Source: Polyangium sp. 6x1 (GTDB taxonomy: Bacteria; Myxococcota_A; Polyangia; Polyangiales; Polyangiaceae). From it: a DNA stretch of 64,000 nt. The first letter of the stretch is position 1. Each line of letters opens with the position of its first letter. The stretch covers positions 124,001-188,000 of the forward strand of contig NZ_JARZHH010000009.1 in the NCBI RefSeq assembly GCF_029946515.1, read 5' to 3'. Below the pieces are notes generated by a model. The model saw nothing but the letters and a program-made list of their open reading frames with translations. It ran no database searches and was not told where the DNA came from. Both the position numbers and the translations under genes were made by a program. This document shows positions 1-8,143 of the stretch, piece by piece.

Positions 1-3000
1 GTCATCGCGGCCTCCGAGGTCGACGAGGGCGAGAGCGCGGGCGAGAAGATCAAGGCCGCGGAGCTGAAGAAACAGCTCCTCTTCCGCGCCGCCCGCACCT
101 ACGAGAACGTCGCGAAGGACCTGGAGAAGGCCGAGGGCGTGCTCGAGCAGATCGTCGAGCTCGACGAGGACGACGACGTCGCGTTCAGCGCGCTCGAAGA
201 CGTGCGCCGTCAGCTCCAGAAGCACGAGGAGGTCGTCGAGATGCTCCTCGAGCGCAGCGAGAAGGCGCAGGATCCGCCGGCGCGAGCACGCGCGCTGAAC
301 GAGATCGGCCGCCTCTACGTGCGCGAGCTCGAGGACGTCGAGCAGGGCGTCTTCGCCTTCGCGCAGGCGCTCTCCATCCTCCCGCAGAGCCAGGACTACG
401 CGAAGGATCTCGAGCGCGCGGCCGGCAGCGACATGAAGGTCTGGGCCGAGGCGCTCCAGATCCTCAGCACGGCGACGACCAGCGCCGAGATGTCGACCGA
501 GGCCAAGATCGCGCTCTTCAACCTGCTCGGCCGCTGGTACTCCGAGAAGATCGCGCGGCCCGACATGGGCTTGCCCTGCTTCCAGGCCGTGCTCTCGGCC
601 GAGCCTGGGCACGACGGCGCGCTCGACGGCATGGCGCAGCTCTACCGCCGCGCGCAGCAGTGGCAGGAGCTCTGCCAGATCCTCCAGACCCGCGCCGATC
701 GCGCCGCCACGCCCGAGCGCTCCCGCGAGATCCGCGCCGAGGCCGCCGACGTCCTCGAGACGCGGCTCAACGACGCCTCGCGCGCCCGTGATCTCTTCGA
801 GCACATCTTCCAGGAAGATCCGAGCAACGACAAAGCCGCCGACGCGCTCGGCCGCATCTACCACCGCCTGGAGGACTGGGCCGGCTACGCGAAGATCCTC
901 GAGCGCCGCGCCGACGCGCTCCGCGGTGAGGCCCGCGTCGAGGCGATCTGCAAGGTCGCCGAGCTCTACGAAGATCAGCTGAACGACCTCGGCGAGGCCA
1001 CGCGCCGCTACGAGGCCGCGCTCGACGTCGACCCGCACAGCCTCACCGCGCTGCGCGGCCTCGATCGCATCTACAACCGCACGGGCCGCTACAAGGAGCT
1101 CGTCGGCAACCTGGAGAAGCAGATCGCGATCAGCGCGACGCCGCGCCAGAAGATCAACCTCTACGAGCGGCTCGCCGGCATCCACGACGAGCAGTTCCTC
1201 GATCACGGCAAGGCCGCCGAGGCGTACGAGGCGATCCTCCAGATCGACCCGGCCCACGAGGGCACGCTCACCGCGCTCATGCGCCACTACCGAGCGCTCG
1301 AGCGCTGGGAGGACGTCGTCTCGCTCTACGAGCGCCTCCTCCGCATCGTCACCGAGGACAAGCGCCTGATCGAGCTGCTCCTCGCGATGGGCCGCGTCCT
1401 CGTCGAGCAGGTCGGCTCGCCCGAGCGCGCCTCCAAGGCGTACGAGAAGGTCATCGAGATCGATCCGCAGCACGGCGGCGCGCTCGAATCGCTCGCGAAC
1501 GTCCGCGCCGCGACCGGCGACGCGCTCGCCGCGCTCTCCGCGATCGAGTCGCTCGCCGTGAAGGCCACGACGCCCGAGACGCGCGCCGATCTCTGGATCC
1601 GCGCCGCCAAGCTGCTCGACGACAAGGGCGATCGCGACGGCGCGATCGAGCGTTACAAGAAGGCCCTCGACGCCCAGCCTGGCAACGTCGCGGCCTCCAC
1701 CGCGCTCCGCGCCGCTTACCTCGCGCGCGGCGACGCGACCAGCGCCGTCGAGCTCCTCGGCCGCGAGATCGAGGCCGCCGAGGGCAACCTCGCGAAGGCG
1801 CGCCACTACGGCGAGATGGCCTTCCTCCTGCACGAGAAGCTCAAGGACACCGAGCGCGCGCAGGTCGCCGCGACGAAGGCGATCGACCTCGATCCGACGA
1901 ACATGAAGGCGCTCTACGTCTCGGGCGAGATCGCCTTCGGCGCGTCTCGCTTCGTCGAGGCGGCCAAGCACTTCGAGTCGCTGGCGAACCGCTCCGACGC
2001 GATGCCGAAGGACCTCGCGCTCGACGTGCTCAGCCACTACATCGACGCGCTCAGCAAGATCGGATCGACCGAGAAGGCCGTCTCCGTCCTGCCGACGCTG
2101 CTCGGGCTCGCGCCTGACGTCCCGCAGGCGATCCGCCGCGCGGCGAAGGTCCGCTACGACGCCAAGCAGTACAAGGAGAGCGCCGCGCTCTACGTCGATC
2201 TCACGAACCGCTTTGCCGACAAGCTCGATCCGGTCGATCGCGCCGAGGCGATGCTCTACCTCGGCCAGGCGCGGCTCTCGCTCGGCGAGGTTGAGGAGGC
2301 GGTGCTGCCGCTGCTCGACGCGGCCGACCTCATGCCCGAGGCCCCCGAGCCGATCGCGGCGCTCGTGCGCCTCTACGAGGCGAAGAAGGACTGGGAGGAG
2401 GTCATCCGCCTCAAGATGCGCCGCATCGACGTCGTCAGCGGCGACGAGCGCGTCGCGCTGCTCCTCGACGTCGGCGACATCATGGCGGCGCAGCTCGGCG
2501 ATCGCACCCGCGCTGCGAAGAGCTACGTCGCCGCGCTCGACGAGCGCCCGGACGATCGGAAAATCCTGACCAAGCTGATGCAGCTCTACAGCGAGGAGAA
2601 GGACTGGTCGAAGCTCATCGAGGTCGTGATCAAGCTCGCGGGCAAGATCGACGACAAGCGGCAGAAGGCGAAGTACATGCACACCGCCGCGATCGTGAGC
2701 TGGCGTCAGCTCGGCGACGCGGACAAGGCGATCGAGTACTACGACCAGGTCCTCGAGCTCGATCCCACGCTCGACAAGGCCCTCGCCGAGGCGATCGAGG
2801 TCCGCGAGCAGAAGAGCGACTGGGAAGGCGTCGAGCGCCTCGTGCGCGTCGACCTCGAGCGAGCGACCGAGCGCAACGACACGGCGAAGGTGCTCTCCAC
2901 GATGGAGAAGCTCGGCGCGCTCTACAAGGACAAGCTCGGCGCCATCGCGGACGCGATCGACGCGTACGAAGCGGCGCAGACGCTCGATCCCGAGAACCAC

Positions 3001-4077
3001 GATCGCGAGGAGCTGCTCGCCAAGCTCTACGCGAGCGACCCCGCGCAGTACCTCGACAAGGCCGTGGCGGCGCAGGCGATCCTGCTCCGTCGCAACCCCT
3101 ACCGCCCCGAGCCCTACAAGCTCCTGCGCAAGCTCTACACCGAGTCGAAAAAAGCCGACTCCGCGTACTGCCTCTGCCAGGCGCTCACACTGATGAGCTT
3201 CGCCGAGCCCGACGAGGAGCGCTTCTTCAAGCGCATGCGCTCGGACACGGCCGCCGCGGCGCAGGTCCCGCTCGGTGAGGAGGACTGGTTCGCGAACCTC
3301 ACGCACGCGGACGCCGACCCGCTGCTGACGAACGTCTTCGCCGTCATCCAGCCGGCGGTGATCATGAAGAACGGCCAGCCGCTCGAGGCGCTCGGCTACC
3401 AGATGGCCTACGCCATCGACCTCATGCGGCACCCGTACCCGCTCTCGCAGACGATCGTCTTCGCGGCCGGCGTGCTCGGCCTCGAGTTGCCCATCTGCTT
3501 CCAGAATCCCATGGATCCTGGAGGACTCTCGTTCCTCCACGCGCACACCCCCGCGATCGTGCTCGGCGCCGCCGCGCTCGCCACGGAGGTCCCCCCGCAG
3601 ATGGGCGCGTTCATCGCGAGCCGCCACCTCACGTACTACCGGCCCGGCATGTACCTCCGGTACCTCGTCCCCACGGGCACGGGGCTCCGGGCGTGGCTCT
3701 TCGCGGCGATCAAGCTCATCTCCCCGAACTTCCCGATCTCCAAGGACATCGAGGGTCCGGTGAAGGAGAACCTCGCGGTCATCGAGGCCGTGATCACGGG
3801 CCCGCGGCGCGACGAGCTCGCGAGCGCCGTCACGAAGCTCCTCCAGGCCGGCGCGATCGACCTCAAGAAGTGGGTCGCGGGCGTCGACCTCACGGCCGAC
3901 CGCGCGGGCTTCATCGTGGCGAACGACCTCGAGATGGCTCAGGAACTCATCAAGGCCACCGACGACGCCTCGAGCGCCGTGCCCCAGAAGGAGCGCCTCA
4001 AGGAGCTCGTCCTGTTCTCGGTCAGCGAGGACTATTTCGCCATCCGTCGTAAGCTCGGCATCAACATCGACGGCTGA
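1..4077 (+). CDS. Giant TPR-repeat protein, 5' end outside window
   Basis: The frame is open from the first base, so the true start lies upstream; the visible part is about 1358 residues. Residues up to about 1040 are a nearly continuous run of TPR-type helical repeats of about 34-38 residues, seen as recurring segments of the type AYEAILQIDP, RYEAALDVDP and YYDQVLELDP spaced regularly. Such solenoids bind other proteins. The last 300 or so residues are not TPR: they form a separate domain with hydrophobic stretches (for example GAAALATEVPPQMGAFIASR) and end in RRKLGINIDG. No signal peptide can be judged because the N-terminus is missing. Giant TPR proteins of this layout are common in myxobacteria, and the function is unknown. 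A strong hairpin follows the stop, so it is probably the last gene of its transcript. Confidence 0.85.
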   Translation, partial: VIAASEVDEGESAGEKIKAAELKKQLLFRAARTYENVAKDLEKAEGVLEQIVELDEDDDVAFSALEDVRRQLQKHEEVVEMLLERSEKAQDPPARARALNEIGRLYVRELEDVEQGVFAFAQALSILPQSQDYAKDLERAAGSDMKVWAEALQILSTATTSAEMSTEAKIALFNLLGRWYSEKIARPDMGLPCFQAVLSAEPGHDGALDGMAQLYRRAQQWQELCQILQTRADRAATPERSREIRAEAADVLETRLNDASRARDLFEHIFQEDPSNDKAADALGRIYHRLEDWAGYAKILERRADALRGEARVEAICKVAELYEDQLNDLGEATRRYEAALDVDPHSLTALRGLDRIYNRTGRYKELVGNLEKQIAISATPRQKINLYERLAGIHDEQFLDHGKAAEAYEAILQIDPAHEGTLTALMRHYRALERWEDVVSLYERLLRIVTEDKRLIELLLAMGRVLVEQVGSPERASKAYEKVIEIDPQHGGALESLANVRAATGDALAALSAIESLAVKATTPETRADLWIRAAKLLDDKGDRDGAIERYKKALDAQPGNVAASTALRAAYLARGDATSAVELLGREIEAAEGNLAKARHYGEMAFLLHEKLKDTERAQVAATKAIDLDPTNMKALYVSGEIAFGASRFVEAAKHFESLANRSDAMPKDLALDVLSHYIDALSKIGSTEKAVSVLPTLLGLAPDVPQAIRRAAKVRYDAKQYKESAALYVDLTNRFADKLDPVDRAEAMLYLGQARLSLGEVEEAVLPLLDAADLMPEAPEPIAALVRLYEAKKDWEEVIRLKMRRIDVVSGDERVALLLDVGDIMAAQLGDRTRAAKSYVAALDERPDDRKILTKLMQLYSEEKDWSKLIEVVIKLAGKIDDKRQKAKYMHTAAIVSWRQLGDADKAIEYYDQVLELDPTLDKALAEAIEVREQKSDWEGVERLVRVDLERATERNDTAKVLSTMEKLGALYKDKLGAIADAIDAYEAAQTLDPENHDREELLAKLYASDPAQYLDKAVAAQAILLRRNPYRPEPYKLLRKLYTESKKADSAYCLCQALTLMSFAEPDEERFFKRMRSDTAAAAQVPLGEEDWFANLTHADADPLLTNVFAVIQPAVIMKNGQPLEALGYQMAYAIDLMRHPYPLSQTIVFAAGVLGLELPICFQNPMDPGGLSFLHAHTPAIVLGAAALATEVPPQMGAFIASRHLTYYRPGMYLRYLVPTGTGLRAWLFAAIKLISPNFPISKDIEGPVKENLAVIEAVITGPRRDELASAVTKLLQAGAIDLKKWVAGVDLTADRAGFIVANDLEMAQELIKATDDASSAVPQKERLKELVLFSVSEDYFAIRRKLGINIDG

Positions 4078-4095
4078 AACGACATCGTCCAGGCT

Positions 4096-4139
4096 GCGCG
4101 AAGGGGCCGATCCCGGGGTTCGGGGCGGCCCTTTCGCGC
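4096..4139 (+). terminator. Strong hairpin after the TPR gene
   Basis: A 14-bp stem (arms 4096-4109 and 4126-4139, one G-U pair) closes a 16-nt loop, beginning 19 bases after the TPR stop codon. No clear U-run follows. It probably ends the TPR transcript or protects its 3' end. Confidence 0.55.
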
Positions 4140-4326
4140 GTTCTCGGGCCCGGGCGTACGAATTGAGGCGACGCGGCCGCGCCGTTCGTGCAAGAACAGC
4201 GGTTGACGGGCAAAATCCTTGGTTGCTACCCTCACGCCCCGTCGCACGGGCCTCGAGGGGCCCGACAGACTCATCGTGCCGTGTCGCCGCGGGGGGATCT
4301 CCGAGCGACCGCTGGAATCACGCTCC

Positions 4327-6141
4327 ATGGCGGCTAAAAAGACCCGTAAATTGGCCAAAAACACCAAGAAGAAGGCAGCTTCCCGAGCCAAGGCGAGTCG
4401 GCGCGCGGCCCCGCCCCGAAAAACCGCGGCGGCGAAGCTCAAAAAGAAGCCGCGAGCGCAGGCCCCCAAGCGAGCGAAGCCAGCTGCGAAGAAGGCCGTC
4501 CGCAAGGCCGCTGCCGCGCGCGCGACGAAACGCGTGGCGGTGGTGAAGAAACGCGCGGCCGCCAAGAAGGCCAAGGCGGCGGCAAAGCCGAGGAAAAAGG
4601 CGGCGGTCGTCCGGGCCAAACGCGCGCCGGTCCGGAAAGCGCAGAGCCCGGCGAAGAAGAGGGTCAAGCGCGCGATCGCGAAGAAGAAGTCGAAGAAGGT
4701 CGCGCGCAAACCCGCCCGCGCGGTCGAGCGTCAAAAGGCCCGCGCGATTTCGCGCAAGAAGAAGGCCGCGCTCCCGAAGGTCAAACGCGCTGCGCGCCCG
4801 GTCGCGAAGGCTCGCCCGGCGAAGCGCGTCGCCAAGCCGGCCCGCCCGAAGCGCCCGGCACGTCCCGCCCCGAAGGCCCGCCCCGTCGAGAAGGCCCGCA
4901 AGAAGGCCGAGCTCCGGGAGGCGCGCGAGGCGAGGGAGGCGAGGGAGGCCAAGAAGTCCGAGGCCGCCGCCAAGGCCCGCGCCGCGCGTGAGGCGGAGGA
5001 GGCCGAGCGGCTCGCCGCGAAGGAAGCCCTCCGGAAGGCGAAGGCGGCGAAGAAGGACAAAGAGGCCCGCAAGGAGAAGGAGGCCGAGAAGGCCCCGACG
5101 CCGAAGGAGAAGGCCAAGGCCCTCCCGCTCAAGGAGAAGGGCAAGGCCGCCAAGGAGAGGCCGGCGGAGGAGCGTGAGCCGGTCGCCAAGGAGAAGGGCG
5201 CCAAGGAGAAGGGCGCCAAGGAAAAGGGCGCCAAGGAAAAGGGCGCCAAGGAAAAGAAGAAGGGCAAGGAGGGCAAGCTCCTCAAGGCCGACAAGCCGCG
5301 CGAGGGCCGCCTCATCGCGGTGCGCGAGCCTGCGCCCCGGGTCGTGGCGCTTCCCTTGCCGCTCCTTCCTCCGCAGCGCCGCGCGAGCATCGAGGAGCGC
5401 TCCGAGGTCATCGAAAAGCGCTTGACCTCGCAAAGCGAGGAGTTCCAGAAAAACTACACGGACCGCTTCGACATGTCGTGGATCTTCCACGACAGCGCGC
5501 TCGAGGGCGTCGTGTACACGTTCGAGGAGCTACGGACGGCGCTCTCCGGGTATGCGCCGCCGGTCTCGGACACGAACCTTCAGCCGACCTACGACGACAT
5601 TCGCCGCCACAAGGAGGCGATCGAGTTCGTCCGTGATTACGGCAAGAAGAAGCTGCCCATTACGATCGACGTGATCAAGAAGATCTACCTCATCCTCCAT
5701 CCGGAAGAGGGAGACATCAAGACCGTCAAGTATCGCAAGGACATCCCGCAGCACCGGCTGTATTTCCACGAGTATGCGCCGCCGGACAAGATCGCCTACA
5801 AGGTGCGGCAAATCGTGGATTGGCTGAACGATCCCGAGACGCGCAAGACCCGCAATGGCCTGCGCATCGCGGCCCGCGCCCACTACGACCTCCTGCGCGT
5901 CTATCCCTTCCAGTCGGACAGCGGCAAGGTCGCGCGGCTGTTCATGAACCTCTTGCTCATCCGCTCGGGCCTGCCGCCGTCGATCATCCACTCGACCGAG
6001 CGCCAGCGCTATTACGAGGCGCTCAAGGGCTCGGCCACCACCGTGCTCCAGATGGTGCAGGAGGCGGTCGAGAACGCCCTCTCCAGCGTGGAGAAGCTCC
6101 TCGACGAGTACGAGACCCGCAAGCGCGCGTTCGTGAGCTAG
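4327..6141 (+). CDS. Histone H1-like Lys/Ala-rich protein with degenerate Fic domain
   Basis: A 604-residue protein in two parts. Residues 1 to about 350 are Lys/Ala/Arg-rich low complexity like histone H1 tails (KKA, PAKK and AKEKG repeats, including tandem GAKEK units), so DNA or RNA binding is likely. Residues about 360-590 resemble a Fic domain: an inhibitory-helix-like segment HDSALEGV, then HYDLLRVYPFQSDSGKVAR followed by LFMNLLL and ERQRYYEAL. The canonical Fic motif HPFxxGNGRxxR here reads YPFQSDSGKVAR. The catalytic His is Tyr (about residue 526), Asn is Ser and the first Arg is Lys, so normal AMP transfer is doubtful. The ATG at 4327 was chosen because the upstream extension to 4219 lacks the composition of the tail. 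Fold assignment is by motif reading only. Confidence 0.75.
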   Translation: MAAKKTRKLAKNTKKKAASRAKASRRAAPPRKTAAAKLKKKPRAQAPKRAKPAAKKAVRKAAAARATKRVAVVKKRAAAKKAKAAAKPRKKAAVVRAKRAPVRKAQSPAKKRVKRAIAKKKSKKVARKPARAVERQKARAISRKKKAALPKVKRAARPVAKARPAKRVAKPARPKRPARPAPKARPVEKARKKAELREAREAREAREAKKSEAAAKARAAREAEEAERLAAKEALRKAKAAKKDKEARKEKEAEKAPTPKEKAKALPLKEKGKAAKERPAEEREPVAKEKGAKEKGAKEKGAKEKGAKEKKKGKEGKLLKADKPREGRLIAVREPAPRVVALPLPLLPPQRRASIEERSEVIEKRLTSQSEEFQKNYTDRFDMSWIFHDSALEGVVYTFEELRTALSGYAPPVSDTNLQPTYDDIRRHKEAIEFVRDYGKKKLPITIDVIKKIYLILHPEEGDIKTVKYRKDIPQHRLYFHEYAPPDKIAYKVRQIVDWLNDPETRKTRNGLRIAARAHYDLLRVYPFQSDSGKVARLFMNLLLIRSGLPPSIIHSTERQRYYEALKGSATTVLQMVQEAVENALSSVEKLLDEYETRKRAFVS

Positions 6142-6157
6142 TCCCTGGACAAACGCG

Positions 6158-6176
6158 ACCCCTTTCCACAAGGGGT
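6158..6176 (+). terminator. Short hairpin after the Fic-like gene
   Basis: A 7-bp perfect stem (arms 6158-6164 and 6170-6176) with a 5-nt loop lies 17 bases after the stop codon, without a U-run. It is a possible terminator or 3'-end structure. Confidence 0.35.
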
Positions 6177-6190
6177 TCCAGAAGGTAAAA

Positions 6191-6239
6191 CCATCGCCCC
6201 GCCGATGCGCTCGTACCGAGCGAGATCGCGGGGCGATGG
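6191..6239 (+). promoter_or_regulatory. Nested hairpin covering the nth start codon
   Basis: An outer 11-bp perfect stem (6191-6201 with 6229-6239) encloses an inner 6-bp stem (6208-6213 with 6217-6222). The right outer arm contains the ATG at 6236. If transcribed, the structure would hide that start, leaving the in-frame ATG at 6263 available. It could be a translational control element, or simply the end of the preceding transcript with nth starting at 6263. Confidence 0.4.
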
Positions 6240-7117
6240 CCATTTCAACCGGGACCCGAGGCATGACCGCGACGAACCAGCCGCGCGCGCGCGCGCAGGA
6301 GACCTTCAGGCGCCTGCGCGTGATCCACCCGGACGCGCACTGCGAGCTCGACCATGTGGACCCCTTCCAGCTCCTCGTCGCCACGGTGCTGAGCGCACAG
6401 ACGACGGACGTGCTGGTCAATCAGATCACGCCGAGGCTGTTCGCCCGCTGGCCCGACGCGCGCGCGCTCGCGAGCGCGCCGGTCGCCGAGGTCGCGGCGC
6501 TCCTGCGCGAGCGGCTCGGGATGTTCAACCAGAAGGGGAAGAACATCGTCGGGCTCGCGAAAAAGCTCGTGGAGAAGCACGGGGGCGAGGTGCCGCGCAC
6601 GCTCGCCGAGCTCGTGGAGCTGCCGGGCGTCGGGCGAAAAACGGCGAACGTGGTGCTCGGCGTCGCGTTTGGCCGGCCCGAGGGTGTCGTGGTGGACACG
6701 CACGTGCAGCGGCTTTCGCAGCGGCTCGGCTGGACCACGGAGCAAAAGCCCGAAACGATCGAGAAGGCGCTCTGCGCGCTGTTCCCGCCGGAAGACTGGA
6801 ACATGCTGTCGCTCGTCCTGATCTTCCACGGGCGGCGGGTCTGCTTCGCGAAGAAGCCCGCGTGTGCCGCGTGCGGGGTGAACGACGTGTGCCCGAGCGC
6901 GTTCGCGGCGGAGAACGTGGGGCGCAAGCCGCCGAGGAAGCGGACGGCCGTGGTCATCGAGCCAGCGCCGAAGAAGAAGGCCGCGGCGAAGAAGGCGACC
7001 AAGAAGGCAACGCCGAAGAAGACGGCCGCGAATACCGTCGTCGTGAAGCGCGGCGGAGCGACGCGGATCGCGCCGAAGAAAGCGGCTGCGAAAGGGAAGG
7101 GGAGCGGGCGGGGTTAA
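6236..7117 (+). CDS. nth: Endonuclease III with Lys-rich C-terminal tail
   Basis: Base-excision repair DNA glycosylase/AP lyase that removes oxidised pyrimidines. The helix-hairpin-helix ELPGVGRKTANVVLG carries the catalytic Lys. The catalytic Asp lies in VVDTHVQRLSQRLGW. The [4Fe-4S] cluster ligands follow as C-x6-C-x2-C-x5-C in CFAKKPACAACGVNDVC. The core is about 220 residues, the usual length. An extra 65-residue tail rich in Lys, Ala and Pro (KKKAAAKKATKKATPKK) follows the cluster and resembles the H1-like tail of the preceding gene, probably adding non-specific DNA affinity. The start may be 6236 (inside a hairpin) or 6263 (MTATNQPRAR). The 3' end overlaps the convergent meaB gene by 4 bases. 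Confidence 0.93.
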   Translation: MAISTGTRGMTATNQPRARAQETFRRLRVIHPDAHCELDHVDPFQLLVATVLSAQTTDVLVNQITPRLFARWPDARALASAPVAEVAALLRERLGMFNQKGKNIVGLAKKLVEKHGGEVPRTLAELVELPGVGRKTANVVLGVAFGRPEGVVVDTHVQRLSQRLGWTTEQKPETIEKALCALFPPEDWNMLSLVLIFHGRRVCFAKKPACAACGVNDVCPSAFAAENVGRKPPRKRTAVVIEPAPKKKAAAKKATKKATPKKTAANTVVVKRGGATRIAPKKAAAKGKGSGRG

Positions 7118-8130
7118 CGGCCGCGGAACGCGGTCACGAGCCGCTCGGCCGCGGTGTACGGATCGGTCTGCCGCTCTGCGACGGCCAGCGCAGCCTCGTC
7201 GAGCGCGCTGCCGAGCTCGACCATGGCTGCGTCGAGCAGCGCTTCGCGGAGCTGCGTGCGCATCGCCTCGCGCAACCGCTCGAACCGCCGCGCCGCGCCG
7301 GCCTCCGTGCCCGTGAGCCACGCGTGGTGCGCTTCGAGCTGCGTTACGAGCGTGGCCACGCCCTCGTCGCGCGTCGACACGGTCCGCGCCACGGGCGGCA
7401 CCCACTTGTGCGCGTCGTGCCGCACCACCTGCTTCTGGATGTCGAGCGTGCCCGCCGCGTGCCCTCGGCTGTGCACGCCCGCCTTCACGACCTCACCGCC
7501 GAGCGCGATCATGAGCTCGAGGTCCCGCACCGCCGCGTCCGCGCCTTCGCGATCCGCCTTGTTCACGGCGAACACGTCCGCGCATTCGAGCAGCCCTGCC
7601 TTGATCGCCTGCACGTCGTCGCCGAGCCCGGGCGCCATCACCACGAGTGTCGTGTCCGCGGTGCGCGTGATCTCGAGCTCGTCCTGACCGACACCGACGG
7701 TCTCCACGAGGATCACGTCCGCGCCCCACGCGTCGAGCACGCGGATCACGTCGGCGGCCGAGCGCGACAAACCGCCGAGCGCGCCGCGTGTCGCGAGCGA
7801 TCGGATGAACACCTCCGGGTCGCTGAAATGCGCCTGCATCCGGATGCGATCGCCGAGGATCGCGCCGCCGGAGAACGGGCTCGTCGGATCGATCGCGACC
7901 ACGGCGACGCGCTTGCTTTGCTTGCGGAAGACGGCGATGAGCCGATCGGTCAGCGTGCTCTTGCCCGCGCCGGGGTTGCCCGTCACGCCGATGGTCCAGG
8001 CGCGGCCCGTGTGCGGGAACAGATCCTTCAGGACCGTAAGATAATCCCCGGAGCGATCGTCGGCCAGACGGCAAGCCCGGGCCGTGCCACGCATGTCCCG
8101 GGCGAGCACCTTCTCGGCGAGCGTGTGCAC
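7114..8130 (-). CDS. meaB: Methylmalonyl-CoA mutase-associated GTPase MeaB (ArgK family)
   Basis: A 338-residue G3E-type P-loop GTPase that guards adenosylcobalamin loading of methylmalonyl-CoA mutase or related B12 mutases. Visible motifs are the P-loop GNPGAGKSTL, a long switch region with VVAIDPTSPFSGGAILGDRIRM, the Walker B region ILVETVGVGQDE and the guanine-specificity NKAD in FAVNKADREGAD. The length is normal for the family. It starts 13 bases after the end of the upstream oxidoreductase gene, so the two are almost certainly one transcript. No mutase gene is present in the window. In other bacteria meaB usually sits beside mutase genes, so the pairing with a flavin/Fe-S oxidoreductase is unusual. 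Confidence 0.93.
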   Translation of the reverse strand: MHTLAEKVLARDMRGTARACRLADDRSGDYLTVLKDLFPHTGRAWTIGVTGNPGAGKSTLTDRLIAVFRKQSKRVAVVAIDPTSPFSGGAILGDRIRMQAHFSDPEVFIRSLATRGALGGLSRSAADVIRVLDAWGADVILVETVGVGQDELEITRTADTTLVVMAPGLGDDVQAIKAGLLECADVFAVNKADREGADAAVRDLELMIALGGEVVKAGVHSRGHAAGTLDIQKQVVRHDAHKWVPPVARTVSTRDEGVATLVTQLEAHHAWLTGTEAGAARRFERLREAMRTQLREALLDAAMVELGSALDEAALAVAERQTDPYTAAERLVTAFRGR

Positions 8131-8143
8131 GGCGCGCTGGCTC

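Noticed and set aside
5196-5262. 15-bp tandem DNA repeat as a separate element
   Set aside because: It encodes the GAKEK units of the Lys-rich tail in frame and is part of that gene.
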